A stretch of DNA of 64,000 bases from Larus michahellis (Eukaryota > Chordata > Aves > Charadriiformes > Laridae): assembly GCF_964199755.1 (NCBI RefSeq), contig NC_133901.1, positions 51,061,324-51,125,323 on the forward strand, given 5' to 3'. Of this stretch, positions 52,601 to 64,000 are shown one piece after another; position 1 is the stretch's first letter; each line of letters starts with the position of its first letter. Below the pieces are notes generated by a model that was given only the letters and a program-made list of their open reading frames with translations, searched no databases and was not told where the DNA came from. The position numbers were made by a program, and so were the translations under genes.

Positions 52601-55600
52601 AGGAACCTATGGGCTAGAAGGGTTTTAGGCACCAGCCCAGGTTCTGTCCACTCCTGTCTGTGACTTCTTAATCAGCAGTCAGAAATACATGATTGTATTT
52701 CTGATTATATTCAGATTATTTTGATTATTCAGATATAATTCTGATTATATATAACAGAATATATGTATTCTGTTATATGCACCTAACTAAGAGTGTAAGA
52801 CATCCTATAATCAATAAGAGAAAGCCTTTTCTGAGCTCTTCAGATCCTGTCTACCATCTGGGAACATGATGTTTCTTTAGAGAACCACAAACATCCTGAA
52901 ATCAGCCAAGTCCCAGCGACACCAACAGGATTTTTTTTCCTTAATTTCATTTGACCAGAGCGAAAATTTAAGGACTCATTAATCCCGACTTAACATCATC
53001 AGCAATTTTGTGCCCCTTCTAATACTTTCTGTCCAGTGTAACAGTTTGTGAAACCTCATAGTATGTAAAACTTGTTTTCAAACTCTCTGAACAAACTCCT
53101 GGTGAGGAGAAATGTTGTTCTGAACTATTCAAAAGATTTACTTTATTATTATTATTGTTGTTATTTACATCACTCCCTTCTTAATTTTAAAGGATCTACA
53201 GAAGTGAAATGATATCTGTAATATAATACACAATGATATTTCTCACCTCAAAGGCTTGGAATGTGATTCCTATATGAAAGCCCTCAGAAACTGTGATCTT
53301 CCAGATGCACTCTTTGGAAGGTCTGTAGTCATCTGGGTAATTGGGAGATTGGATCTGGCCAGCATCTTTGTGAATTTCTCCACCACAAATAGCTTCATAA
53401 AAAAAAAAAACCAAACAGAAAAACCCATGAGGTTGCAGGTTTTTCCTCAGGTAAAGCCCGTTACATACTTAGCCTTCTTCCTCATTCAAATCTGTATCAA
53501 TACTGCTTTTTCCACAAAGGCAACACACAAGTCTTAGAAGTTTTTACTAATTTAACATTTTGTGTTAGTGACAGTGTCTCCCATCTTGCTGTGACAACCT
53601 CCTTAGAAGGTGAACTGGCTGAGACAGAGAATTTTTATGGATTTGTGTGTTCCACACTCCTGGTCACCTTCATAGCTGCTTAAAACCTGCTACCAGCACT
53701 AAGAACCAAGAAAAGCTGGGGAAAAAAAAAACAACAAAAACCAAACAAATAAAAACCAGCTGCAAATCTAATCCAGCCACACGATGGCAATATTAACAAG
53801 CGTGAGTCGAGCTGTTCACAAGGAGACCCAAAGGCTGACTGCTGTGCATGAACAAATTAAAGTTTTGTGCGAAATGTATGAATGAGTAAATTTGAAGACC
53901 AAGAACAGAAAATTTAACGAAAATCTAGTTTAACACAAAACTAGCAGAGACCTCAAAGACAATCGCACTTCAGCATAATTGTCTGCAAGACTATGTAACA
54001 AATGAAAACAAGATCACAGGCTAAAACCTGTGTAACCCCATGATGCAAGACACACATGTCTAAAGAACGCATATGAATGTTTTGGCTGTGTTTAAAGTCA
54101 AGCAAACAAGGAGCACTGACAGTAAGCGCAAGAGAGAGAGCACTGCAATGACACCTGCCAGACGTCAACCATTTTCACACTTGGGGTCTTCCCACAACTC
54201 ATTGCATTAGCAGTTCAGATCTGGGGCTCCCTACATTGTCCTGGAAATTGCTTGAATTGAGTAACATTGTCTTGGTTTTGCCTTTTAAGCTGCTAATGTT
54301 TAACCGCGACCTAGTTAAAAGCACTGTTTCAGTAGCACAGTGCTAACTTCTTGTTTAGAGAACCAATGCTAAGGCACCTCCAAATAGTTGTACCCCAAAT
54401 TCAGCTGCAGAGCACAATTTTGGTTGTCATTTGAATTCAGAGCTACAACTGGTGCTAGAGAGAACCTCTGAGGAACCCTTTAGAGAATTGTCTCCTCCAC
54501 CTAAGAGAAAGAGGACTACAAGAACACAGAATTGACATTTGTTTTTTTTTTTTTCAGCCATAAAACTGTCAGCCAGCAAACAGTATTTTCTCTGTCCACT
54601 GCACTAGTTCATGCTGAAATTCATCTGAGCAGCTAAGCGTACTGGAAGAGCTTTAGTGCAAAATGGAAAGAACATCTGCTGATAGTCTGAGAAAGTAATA
54701 ATGATGACAAATCTGGGGCTGCCAGCAGTGCTGTAGGGGAAAACCATGAGCATCTTCCCATCTTGAATCTCATGAAAGAAACGGAACAATATGACAGAAC
54801 TTTGAGGGCACTTTCACTACATTAACTGTCATTTAGTGTGAAATAATTCTCCCATCATGTGGACACATGTGGCCCTCCTTCCTCCCATCTACTGAAAACG
54901 TTAGGGCCAAGACCTGGAGGAATCCAAATCCAAAAAATCAGTGCTTGCCCATAGAGCTCCCAGCAATGTTCAGATGCACGAGCATTTACATGCACTCTCA
55001 CTAAAGCAGAGGACAGAGAAGCAGTGGTAAAACCCACTTTGGCTTTTTAGTACATGAGGGAGAAGAGTTCAAAAGAAAAACAGGAACTAACAGCAATGCA
55101 GACAGCTGTTGGACAAAAATACATAGAAAATTGAACATTTAAGGACAAGCCTTCCTGGAAATAAAAATTACCCTTATTGCCTAGACACTTAAGTCATGAA
55201 AGAGCTGAGCAAGCTACCTGACAACAAAGGAAAGAAACAAGCCAATACCAGAGCTTGCATCAGAGGAAAATAGGGCTTAAGGAAGATTTTTGGAAACTCC
55301 CATTTCAACAAATAAATTACGGACAGAGATGCAGATAATCTTATTACCTGCCCCTCTGACCAGAAGAGGCCAGGCTAGGAAAAGAAGTTTGCAATGGGCC
55401 ATCACTGTTTCTGTGGTACAGGCTGGCTTCCACCAGTCACGGAATCTTCATGGTTGGAAAGGACCCTTAAGATCATCGAGTCCAACCAAACAACCTACAA
55501 TCCCTGCCACTAGAGCATGCCCTGAAGTGCCACATTACATGTTTCTTAAATACCTCTAGGGATGGTGACTCCACCACCTCCCTGGACAGGCCGTTCCAGT

Positions 55601-58600
55601 GCCTGACCACTCTTTCAGTAAAGTAATTCTTCCTAATATCTAATCTAAACCTCCCCTGCCCCAACTTCAGACCATTTCCTCTGGTCCTGTCATTATTCAC
55701 CTGGGAGAAGAGGCCAACACCCACCTCTCTCCAGCCTCCTTTCAGGCAGCTGTAGAGGGCAATGAGGTCTCCCCTCAGCCTCCTCTTCTCCAAGCTAAAC
55801 ATGCCCAGTTCCCTCAGCCTCTCCTCATATGACCTGGTCTCCAGACCCCTCACCAGCCTGGTAGCTCTCCTCTGGACACGCTCCAGCGCCTCAATGTCCC
55901 TCTTGTACAGAGGGGCCCAGAACTGAACACAGTACTCGAGGTGAGGCCTCACCAGTGCCGAGTACAGAGGCACGATCACTCCCCTGCTCCTGCTGGCCAC
56001 GCTATTCCTGATACAAGCCAGAATGCTGTTGGCCTTCTTGGCCACCCGGGCACACTGCTGGCTCATGTTAAGCTGGCCGTCCACCAGCACCCCCAGGTCC
56101 TTTTCTGCCGGGCAGCTTTCCAGCCACTCTTCCCCAAGCCTGTAGCGTTGCTTGGGGTTGTTGTGACCGAAATGCAGGACCCGGCACTTGGCCTTATTAA
56201 ACCTCATACAGTTGGCCTTGGCCCATCGATCCAGCCTGTCCAGGCCCCTCTGTAGAGCCTTCCTACCCTCAAGCAGATCAACACTCCCACCCAGCTTGAC
56301 GTCCTCTGCAAACTTACTGAGGGTGCACTCAATCCCCTCATCCAGACCATTGATAAAGATATTAAACAAAACTATCCCCAAAACTGAGCCCTGAGGGACA
56401 CCACTGGTGACCGGACGCCAAGAGGATCTCACCCCATTAATCACAACTCTCTGGGCATGGCCATCCAGCCAGTTTTTAACCCAGCGAAGAGTACGCTTGT
56501 CTATGCCATGATTTGCCAGCTTCTCCAGGAGAATGCTGTGGGGGATGATGTCAGAGGCCTTACCAAAGTCCAGATAGACAACGTCCACAGCCTTCCCCGC
56601 ATCCAGAAGGCGGGTCACATGGTCATAGAAAGAGATCAGGTTGGTTAAGCAGGACCTCCCCTTCCCAAACCCATGCTGGCTGGCCCTGATCCCTTGGCTG
56701 CCCTGCACTTGCCATGAGAGCTCACTCAAGGTGATTCTCTCCATGACCTTTCCTGGTCAGGCTGACAGGCCTGTAGTTCCCCAGATCCTCCTTCCGACCC
56801 TTCTTGTAGACAGGCGTCACATTAGCCACCCTCCAGTCATCTGGTACCTGCCCTGTTGACCAGAATTGTTGATAAATGATGGAGAGAGGCTTGGTGAGCT
56901 CTCCCGCCAGCTCCCTGAGTACTCTATGCACAGTCATACTCTGTGCTTGCTCTTAGGCTTAGCAATAGATTTCATATATTTCCAATGGGAAATTTCTTGC
57001 AGGAAAGGGTTACATAGAAAGCCAGAGCTTTGAAGAAGCAGGAAAATATGAACAGTCAGAGGGATACAAAGTTTGACCGCTAGATGCACGCTGCACTTTC
57101 ATTTGCTCTCCTCAAAAGTCAAATGAAGCAGGTACTGCTCGTCTTTACTGAACCTTTAGGGGTCATTTATTAATCAAGAGGAAATACGGAAAATTATCAA
57201 GAGAAAAGGAAGTTTTGCAAAGTGACTGTGGCACGTAGCCAATGTAAATTTTTTTTTCTTTCAATATGAAGCGTGATGCCATATTAACATACACGATGAA
57301 GAACAGAAAAGCTGCTTCCCAAAACCATCCCTCACCTTATGTTTGTTTTTTTTCTTTTAAAGCTGGAGCAGATATCACTGGGGAATCACCCACTGTAAGA
57401 ACTAAGCTGCCTAGCCCACCAAAACAATAAGCCAAAATAAAACCGTCTATTAGAGGCATGCTAGTTTGATCACTTCTAATTCCAACGAACTACTACAAAA
57501 GGGGTGTTACAAACCATATGGTCCAGGCAACAGCTGCTTCTCAGGAGAGACATAAAAAAAAAATAATCGGGCAAGCTACCTCTGTCTCTGGGGCAACAAT
57601 TCCTGCAGAAACCAGATATTTCTCCTGTGAAACAGACTTGTTAGCCCCACACTGTTGTGAAATCCTTATATACTTTATTTGCACTTCCCCAACAGTCCCA
57701 TGTTTTCTTCACGTCACTCTGTTAGTATCATTATTCATAAGCATGTTGGACACTTGGGCACTGGGCTTCCAGTGACATGCTTGCTCCTGTGGCTGCAGAA
57801 AGAAGAAGATGCAAAGTCAGTACCAAGGCAGTCAACCTCAATACTGTTGACAACACTGGTACTTCTAAGAAAATGCCTGTTGCCCAGAGAACAACGAAGG
57901 CTTTTAATACATTTTAGAATCATTATTGTAAGAAATAAGCATATATGGAGAAGGGATGATAGTGATTTGTCAGTGACTTTGGTAGTATTGCTCTTGCTCT
58001 GAAGTGGTTTCAGCATCCCAGTGCCATGCAAGTTTACAAAACAACTAACCTGCAGAAGATCTGACATGCTAATTTCTAATCTTCTGTAAGTAAAACATAC
58101 AAGGGAGAAACAAAAGAACAATCTCTGCATTTGAGCAACCCCCCCCCAAATAAGCTGCATTAAGCGACATAAAACGTATGATCTGAAACAGAATTTTGCC
58201 TGTTAAATTTCTGGAAGGAACTGCTGCTATGCCCAACACCGCTGCTTGCAGGGGCTGGTTAGGGCAAATAGAACCTGGGCTGTGAACAGGAGCTATTGCT
58301 CTGCGCTGCCATCTTGTTGTCACCCTCAAAACTGTGATGATCTAGTTGGAAGATCCATGCCTTGTCTGCTGAAACAGCCTGCAAAATCCAACAATTCCCA
58401 CGAAAAGAAGACCAGGGGCTGTGCCTAACCGCATGGTGAAGCAGAGCTCCTGCTGATCCTATAACCCCTGCATCTCGTTCTGGCTGCTCCATGCAACACG
58501 ACAGATGACCTCTAGCTAAAGGTTGTACCTTCATAGACCACAAAGAAGCCTTTGCCCAGGATGTTACTGCTGCTCCGGAACTCAATCCATAGCCTGCTGT

Positions 58601-61600
58601 CCGTGGAGAATACCGGTTCAGGGATCTTGTCACCACAAAATCTACCTAGAAGGCAGGAAAGAGATGATCAAGATCTCCTGGCTGATGGGAAGCACAGCAT
58701 AGCAGGCACCTGCGGCTCCAGGAAGCAAATAGTCTGTGGTTAAAGGAGGCGTGTTTGTGTAAGACATCCTTTCACTCCCACCACTTGACGCTTTTGAATG
58801 AGTTTCTGCTTCCTCCCCCACCCCCTCATTAATTTATATTCTCTTCAATTATGAAATGAATACAGGTTTTCTTCAGTTGGGAGCAGAATCCAGTAGTCAC
58901 AGATTCAGGCCTGGTAAATTCAAAAGGACTCTTGCTTTGATCACATAATTGGGCAAATGAGCTTCAAGGCTGGAGAACCATGCGCTGTCCTTCTAGAGTT
59001 GTGACATTAGGGAACACCCTTTCCACCTGCTAGGCCTTGGAAATTCCTTCAGCATTTTGCACCCAAGAGCAAATTGTCCAAATCAAACTGAGGGCAGGAT
59101 ATGGCCATGCTGATGAGAAAACACCCCTTATCTCATCCTCTGCTCTCATTTCTTCCCAGTTAAGCCTCTGCAGTCATTCAATCTTTTTCAAGAGAAAGAG
59201 ACCAAGCACCTTTTTGCTCCATGGTTCATCCAGCTTTGAGCTCTCTCATGCACCAGCACTGGTAAATACTTGAGTCCTTCCAGCAAATATGAATCCTGAA
59301 GCAGAACAGCTGCGGATGCCATCTACAGACCAAACAACCTCAACAACCCTAATTTGGTGCTCCACTACCTGTTCCAGCCAGAAGTTCCTCACAGAAGTAG
59401 AGCAAGCACCAAGTATGCACTGAAAGCACATAGTGCAAACAAGGTTTTCACTTCAGCTGACACCAGCAAGGCTATATACTGAATTCAGCATGGCCTTGGC
59501 ACCCTGTGCAACTGAATCCCCAGTGGGAATTTGACAGCAGCAGAGAGCAGTTCCTCCAGTTGAATTCAGTCAGGACAGCGGTGATAGGGATCCTGGCCTT
59601 GCAACACCAGGCAAAGGCTTCTTTGAACAACCTCTACTGGGTAAAAACCTGGTTAATGCCTTACCTACAAGACAGCACCTTAGATCTCATTAGCAGGCTG
59701 CACTGGTGGTTCCCTTCACTGGATAAGGAGACAGATAGTTCGAGGCCTGTTGGCTGGCAGGTAGAGAAGGTTGCTGCTTTTCCTATGTATGGAGGGCAGA
59801 GTAGTTGGCATGGATCCTGTGCATGAAAAGCCTAGGGCCCTCTTGCTAAGACAGCTGCTCACAGTCAGCTATTGCCACTTTTGGCTCTGCCTGCCCCACC
59901 TTCACCACTTGGCAGCCTCGGGAAGACTATGACCTTCAAGGTCTATGCCTCTGTGACAGGGCAGCCAGCACAGATCATGTGAGTTGCAAATTTTCGTTCT
60001 ATTCAATGGTAGTTTCACCACCAACTTTCTTCTCTTGAGGAGCGACCCATCCAGATATTATCTCAGACCCTAGCTTTACTCGACTACTCAAATTCTGAGT
60101 CCCTGTGTCCCCAGGCTGCCCATTGCTGTTGGGGCAGCGTGACAGCCCTGTGTCATGCTAATAGCATCTCCCATCTCAACTCTCAAAGGGGATGCTAACA
60201 AACACCATCAGTGCTGCAAAGCTCCTTCCTCTAGGGTCACTGAGCAACTACCTCCTGGATTTAGACTTGGAGTTGAACAAGGGCGTCAAGGAGAGGAAAC
60301 ACAGATGAGAAACGAGAATGAGCAAACTCCTCAGAGTGTGATAAAGGGCCCATTCATAAAAAGTTACACACCATTTAAAGGCTGGGTTTTCACACACTTC
60401 CCTGGGAAAATATGCAGCGCACATGTATTTTTTTCTCTCCGCAAGAAGCCCGTGCTTTCACAATTCACACTAATCCCCCTCCCCGCCCCCTGCTGAATTG
60501 CCGTCTGTCTGCCTCTTCCGAGCTAATTTCATGGGCTCAGCCCCTTGCGGGAGCTGTGGCCACTCATGCAGTGTCTCCTTCCAGATGGAAACACTCACAA
60601 GTCCACCTGCACTAGGGGGACAGGGAGGTGCTTGGCTTCTGAAATACCTTTAAATTACTCAGCAAAAAAAATAAATAACAAGGAGCTAAGTTGCAGCTGT
60701 TGGAGCAACGTTACCTGACGCATGTGCAGAAGAAAAGAGCAATAAATGCTGCCAACCCCAAAACAGGCAGGAAACAGTAAAAACGGCTGCCAACTCTGCA
60801 CTGAAAGGCATAGAAACTCTGGAGAGCAGCACGGCTTCAGCCTCAGCACCTCACCTGGTACCAGGGCTGGGATGTCCAGTGGAGCCAAGGAGAGCACCCA
60901 GACCTTCCTAAGCCCACTGACCCCACGCTGACTAGCCCAGTCCTGTGCTGCAGCACAGGGCACAGTACCTCTAGCACAGCTGGTGATGCTACACAACCTA
61001 GAATCACAGAATGGTTTAGGTGGGAAGGGACCTTAAAGATCATCTAGTTCCAACCCCCTGCCATGGGGAGGGACACCTCCCACTAGACCTGGTTGCTCAA
61101 AGCCCCAACTAGCCAATCTCTGATTGCTTCTTTCCTTTCAGACAGAAGGGGCTGTTTGCAGTGCAGCATTTCACACATGGGAACACCAAGGTCAGGGGAT
61201 GGAGTCAGGATCACAGCAGGTGGCAAAGCAGGTGGGACTCCTGACTGCCCAATCAGGGTGACAGAAGACTTGCAGTTACGATAGCAGGAGGCAGAGGAAT
61301 GGGGAGGACACAGAGGAGCTGCACTTCCTTGATATCTTTGGGAGCAGGAGCTCCCTTGCACAGTTTGACATCCTAGGCATGGTCTAGCAAGTTCCCTGCT
61401 AGAAGTACAGAGACTAAAAGTACAGTGTCCTGTGTATTTGTAAACACAAACACTTGAGAAATAATGGCAGGAGCCTGAGCCAGGAGCTCTATGGCCGCTT
61501 CATTCTGACTGCCTGATGGTTCCACCCAGGTCTTAGAAAAAAGCAATACTAAAACTCCACAGACCACATCTTTAGTTCTATCCGTGCCCCTGGCTCACTT

Positions 61601-64000
61601 CCCTCTCTGTCTAACTTCTCAAGCTAGAAAAGGAAGGAATAAAGTCTTTGCTACCAAAGGGTTTGGAGCATGGATCGTCTGGTGTGAATACAGCATGCTG
61701 ACATCTCCGGATGGAGACATTAATGGATGGCGAGTACACTGGCTGAACACAGGCTCCCTACAGGTAAAGGAAGGTTTGTTTCTGGTTGTTTCCCTCCCAC
61801 AAGCATCGAGAACACCACACGAAATGCAATTAAAATGAACCAGCTACTCACCCAGTAACGGAGCCTTCCTCCAGTAGCCATCACGTACCTCCACATAGTC
61901 ATACCAGCAAAGGCGACTTTTAAATAGGTCCATTGATGTGAAGTTTAACATAATCTGAAAGGAGAGAGTACACGCTTCTCTTTGGGAAGGGAGCTACTTT
62001 AAAGAGAAGATCCTACAGATGATGTGCTTCATCTCTGCTACAGCAGTGCATAAGTGAGTGTGCAGGAAAAGACAGTGGGACAGTTGGTTGGATTTTTTAA
62101 TCATCTTTCCTCAAAAAAGAAAGGCTTCTCAAAGTATTTTAACAAAACCATGAAAGTACATGACAGCAAGACAGCACTTTACTAGCCATTCTGTAATTCA
62201 CAGTCACTGCTCCTCAGTTACTAAAATGCTACTTAAAAAAAGCCCAATTTGGGTTTTTTAAAATTAAAAATTCAATCTTTGGTTTTGATTAGTGTGAACA
62301 TCATAAATACATTTCCCTGAAACACAGATGTTTTGGGGTCTATACCCTTGTATAAATGATGCATGTAAGAAAGAGCTAATTTTGCTGACAAGTTTCCGTA
62401 TTCTGACAATTACACTCACACCATCACCGTGATGCAACTGTGTTCAGTGGCTTTATGGAGCAGAGCTTTGCATGACAATTCCATCCCTTTGGTCTCTTTC
62501 CTCTGTAACGAGGATTACAGGCCTTGCGCTGGGCCTATGGAAGTCACCGATGGGGTGTACTTGTGGCATTTTTGTCCTTGCAAGATTTAGCCCATGCATT
62601 AATTTTCATCCATAGTCTGACACAGAAACATCATTAGATTAAAATAGATATTCTCCCCCAAAGCCCTGGTTGGATGTCCAGAGTGCAGTTTGTACCAATG
62701 TTGCTTACTTTGTTTGCAGTTTTGCAGTTTTCTGACTTTGGACAGCAAAAGAAGATTCATCTGGTTTTGCGCAGACAAATACTACAAGCCCAGTATCTGT
62801 TCTAAGCCAATGCCTCAGTGCTATGATGCTGCTTTGTACCAATTTCTGCATTTGATTAAACAGATAAATTGACGCATTTAATCTGAACTTGCTTTTTTTA
62901 TTTTTATTTTTTAGCGCTAGTGGTTCAGCATTTAGATGCTGGGTCCTATATCGGAAACAACTTTCTGAAGAGGCTAGGAGACGAAGGGAGAATTTGCAGT
63001 AAGATTTACACCGCAAAACTCCCAGGGCCGTAGTTCCAAAACATGGACAGTTCTTGGCACCTCTGCCCCTGGTGAAGCTCTGCCTGCAGCTACTGGCGGG
63101 AGCTCAGCACTGCATGGGACTGGGCCTGCAGGGGACAGAACCGGGTCCCAGAGCAAGGCGGCTGCTGCAAAACGAGTGAGCTCTGCTCTTCTTTGTTTGA
63201 ATCCGAGTCTTAAGTGCGCCTTGAGGGTGGTCCTCAGCAAAGCCACTCTGCCGAGGAGCTCCCAAGCCGGGCTGCGCATTCCTGCAGCCTGGTTGGTACG
63301 GCATGAAAGGCCTGAAAGGCTGGTGTTAGTGGATTAAGGAAAGATTTCATTTCCACAGGAAGATCAATAAAACAAAAGGAGCTGGGAAGAAAGTGGACAG
63401 GGTGGGTGATTGATGCGCAGCGGGGCTCGGCGTTTCGAGGCGGGGAGCGGGAGTCTCCTGACAGGGACATTATGCCTGCGTGACAGGGGCAGGCCACCAA
63501 TGTCACTCACGGCTCCTTGGCTCCCTTCGGGAGCCCAGCTTGCTGGCACATTTTATCTAACTCATCTGACTGGCACCTGGCTTTGAAAGGTGAGCTCGGC
63601 CAGAGCTAGTGGGTGGCAGGAAAAGTTCATGCAGGGTTCAGCCTTGAATAGAGAGGAAGGATCAGAGATCGACAGGCAGCCCAGACCTGTGAGGGGGCTC
63701 TGCTCCACCATTACCTCTTCTCTCCTCAGGACCACGCACTCCTGAACCCATCTCTAGCAGGATAACGATGGTGTTCAGGAGCCTTTCCAGGCTCCATCCC
63801 TGCACTCCAGGCATGCAGAGATCTTTTGAAAGCTGCTAACACTGTCAGCATAGGCAAAACCACAGGCAAGGGAAGTGCTGGGTACACCTTGTGCTGGTGT
63901 GGCACCTACCTTCTCCCCTGGGGTCACCGAGATCCTCCAAACACAGTGAGAATAGGAGGGGTAGCCATTTGGAAAGCCAGGGGCTGAGAAATTCCCTGTT
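39013..64000 (-). CDS. TLL2: Tolloid-like 2 (TLL2), C-terminal 13 coding exons; 5' part beyond the right edge
   Basis: Secreted BMP1/tolloid-family astacin metalloprotease that matures procollagens and cleaves chordin-like BMP antagonists. Exons, in transcript order: 64000-63910, 61954-61852, 58645-58529, 53392-53247, 52218-52023, 47893-47768, 46070-45910, 45136-44956, 43618-43493, 42650-42523, 41877-41664, 40621-40371 and 39147-39013 (TAG). All join in frame, giving 657 codons: CUB1-CUB2-EGF1-CUB3-EGF2-CUB4-CUB5. Human TLL2 is about 1015 aa, so the propeptide and protease domain are missing only because of the window edge. TLL2 rather than TLL1 or BMP1 is indicated by [14 protein letters not shown] in CUB1, [13 protein letters not shown] in CUB3, [20 protein letters not shown] in CUB4, and a C-terminus ending [11 protein letters not shown]. 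There is no disruption. Confidence 0.97.
41664..42650 (-). CDS. TLL2: TLL2 CUB4 domain (two exons: 42650-42523 and 41877-41664)
   Basis: Starts [20 protein letters not shown] and continues through [20 protein letters not shown] to [10 protein letters not shown]. The split at RVKV / TFNEF requires the GTGAGT donor at 42522-42517. Confidence 0.95.
43493..43618 (-). CDS. TLL2: TLL2 EGF2 (single exon)
   Basis: A second 126-bp, phase 1-1 exon: [16 protein letters not shown] ... [12 protein letters not shown], again a calcium-binding EGF with the Asn-hydroxylation pattern. Its size and phase equal those of EGF1. Confidence 0.95.
44956..46070 (-). CDS. TLL2: TLL2 CUB3 domain (two exons: 46070-45910 and 45136-44956)
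   Basis: Starts [19 protein letters not shown] and continues through VFELEGND / [12 protein letters not shown] to KGFKVHYFS. The donor of the first exon was set at GAT|GTACGT, because only that choice preserves the frame into the next exon; a competing GT four bases later does not. Confidence 0.95.
47768..47893 (-). CDS. TLL2: TLL2 EGF1 (single exon)
   Basis: A 126-bp, phase 1-1 exon coding for one calcium-binding EGF module with the [11 protein letters not shown] start. The C-x-N-x4-Y-x-C-x-C pattern ([12 protein letters not shown]) is the consensus for Asn beta-hydroxylation. Confidence 0.95.
48518..49297 (+). mobile_element. Old LTR related to the solo LTRs of the duplicated block
   Basis: Begins TGTGGTGGGTTGG. 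It shares with the 11604-12662 LTR the same order of landmarks: an early AAACAGACCCAACTTTGGGG-like block, a C/T-rich centre, TTCTTAAACATATTTTCACA, then GCTGATGGGCC, and a terminal CCAACACCTTGACACC-like block. It is much more diverged, with no clear target duplication and an approximate right end. It lies in the TLL2 intron between the EGF1 and CUB2 exons, antisense to the gene. Confidence 0.7.
49300..49402 (+). mobile_element. Degenerate CR1 3' end fragment
   Basis: ATTGTAGCTCCCTTCCAACT followed by ATTCTATTCC resembles the CR1 3' terminus with its short terminal repeat. It is short and decayed; the left limit is unclear. Confidence 0.45.
50952..51252. repeat. 301-bp element with 33-bp inverted repeats (possible non-autonomous DNA transposon)
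   Basis: The left arm (50952-50984, starting GGTCCATTTGGATCTC) and the right arm (51220-51252) are reverse complements with one mismatch. Weaker complementarity extends inward (CTGTGAACTAAA versus CCTGTGAATTAAA). The centre is A/T-rich without a coding frame. No convincing target duplication was seen outside the arms. It lies in the TLL2 intron between the CUB2 and EGF1 exons. Confidence 0.7.
52023..53392 (-). CDS. TLL2: TLL2 CUB2 domain (two exons: 53392-53247 and 52218-52023)
   Basis: CUB2 begins [19 protein letters not shown] and ends [10 protein letters not shown]. The domain is split at FQAFE / [11 protein letters not shown], the same kind of split seen in CUB3 and CUB4. Calcium-site residues YDYLEIRDG are present. 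In the BMP1 family CUB2 is a main substrate-binding exosite. Confidence 0.95.
52749..52778. repeat. Perfect A/T-rich palindrome: 13-bp stem, 4-nt loop
   Basis: ATATAACAGAATA, loop TATG, then TATTCTGTTATAT. It sits in a run of imperfect TCTGATTAT-like repeats (about 52690-52750) in a TLL2 intron. It is probably a replication-slippage or simple-repeat product. Confidence 0.85.
53393..58528 (-). other. TLL2 intron between CUB1 and CUB2
   Basis: A 5.1-kb intron. Apart from the CR1 at 55438-56937 it holds only A/T-rich unique sequence and short A or T runs. No additional exon is expected between these two CUB domains and none was found. Confidence 0.65.
55438..56937 (-). mobile_element. CR1 LINE, 5'-truncated, inactive (about 1.5 kb)
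   Basis: On the - strand, most of a CR1 ORF2 reverse transcriptase is readable (56744-55473), with [22 protein letters not shown] and the C-terminal [20 protein letters not shown] blocks. The catalytic FADD-type motif reads FAEDVKLGG, so an essential Asp is lost. Upstream, the RT start ([25 protein letters not shown]) is in another frame because of a small deletion near 56750. The 5' end is missing beyond about 56937, and the 3' end lies at about 55438. It sits in the TLL2 intron between the CUB1 and CUB2 exons, in the same orientation as the gene. Confidence 0.95.
58529..64000 (-). CDS. TLL2: TLL2 CUB1 domain (exons 64000-63910, 61954-61852, 58645-58529)
   Basis: CUB1 starts near the right edge with [19 protein letters not shown] and runs through [20 protein letters not shown] to the exon ending FFVVYE. 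CUB1 is known in this family to be needed for secretion and procollagen cleavage. The conserved Cys pairs (HCVW...SRLCW) and the acidic calcium-site residues (YDYVEVRDG) are present. Confidence 0.95.
61000..61108 (-). mobile_element. CR1 3' end fragment (about 110 bp)
   Basis: AGAATCACAGAATGGTTTAG followed by GGGAAGGGACCTTAAAGATC is the reverse complement of the CR1 3' terminus. It is a short 5'-truncated copy in the TLL2 intron between the two last CUB1 exons. Confidence 0.9.
61955..63909 (-). other. TLL2 intron within CUB1
   Basis: About 2 kb between the first two CUB1 exons in the window. The right half (63000-63600) is noticeably more GC-rich. No exon, RNA gene or recognised repeat was seen. 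Confidence 0.6.

Noticed and set aside
1-64000. CRISPR arrays, tRNA or rRNA genes, prophage or bacterial operons
   Set aside because: I looked for regularly spaced repeats, clover-leaf genes and ribosomal motifs and saw none; the window is vertebrate.

Overview
The window is bird nuclear DNA. It has vertebrate split genes with GT-AG introns, CR1 retroposons with the avian CR1 3' end, and ERVL-type LTRs with a 5-bp target duplication that I know from neoavian genomes. I see no prokaryotic signals.

Layout. (1) Positions 1-12719 and 15082-28374 are two copies of one tandemly duplicated block with a period of about 15.1-15.7 kb. Each copy holds a complete nine-exon CYP2C-like cytochrome P450 gene on the + strand (4252-10071 and 19371-25190; 494 aa each), its TATA promoter, its poly(A) signal and a solo LTR further downstream. 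The two proteins differ at only two residues, both encoded in exon 4. (2) The 2.4-kb spacer (12720-15081) carries the first four exons of ZP4 on the - strand (signal peptide, ZP-N1 domain, trefoil). The fragment stops at the duplication breakpoint, so it looks like a by-product of the duplication; intact ZP4 is predicted just left of the window. (3) From 28412 to 34471 on the - strand there is a small one-TM gene model whose exons are all in phase. It is best explained as OPALIN, and a phase-compatible terminal exon lies inside the duplicated block. (4) From 39013 to the right edge on the - strand lie the last 13 coding exons of TLL2 (657 codons, from CUB1 to the stop). The astacin protease domain lies beyond the right edge. 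TLL2 introns carry a truncated CR1, a smaller CR1 3' end, an old LTR and a 301-bp inverted-repeat structure.

Functionally these are unrelated neighbours: xenobiotic or fatty-acid oxidation in the ER (CYP2C), egg coat (ZP4), myelin membrane (OPALIN-like) and extracellular procollagen/BMP-antagonist processing (TLL2). CYP2C, OPALIN and TLL2 also lie in one region of human chromosome 10q. The most informative biology is the duplication. Divergence between copies is mosaic: near zero over most of the CYP gene and its upstream flank, about 2% in a 565-bp island around exon 4 and in the right-hand third. The exon-4 island changes a residue that aligns with an active-site position of CYP2C9.
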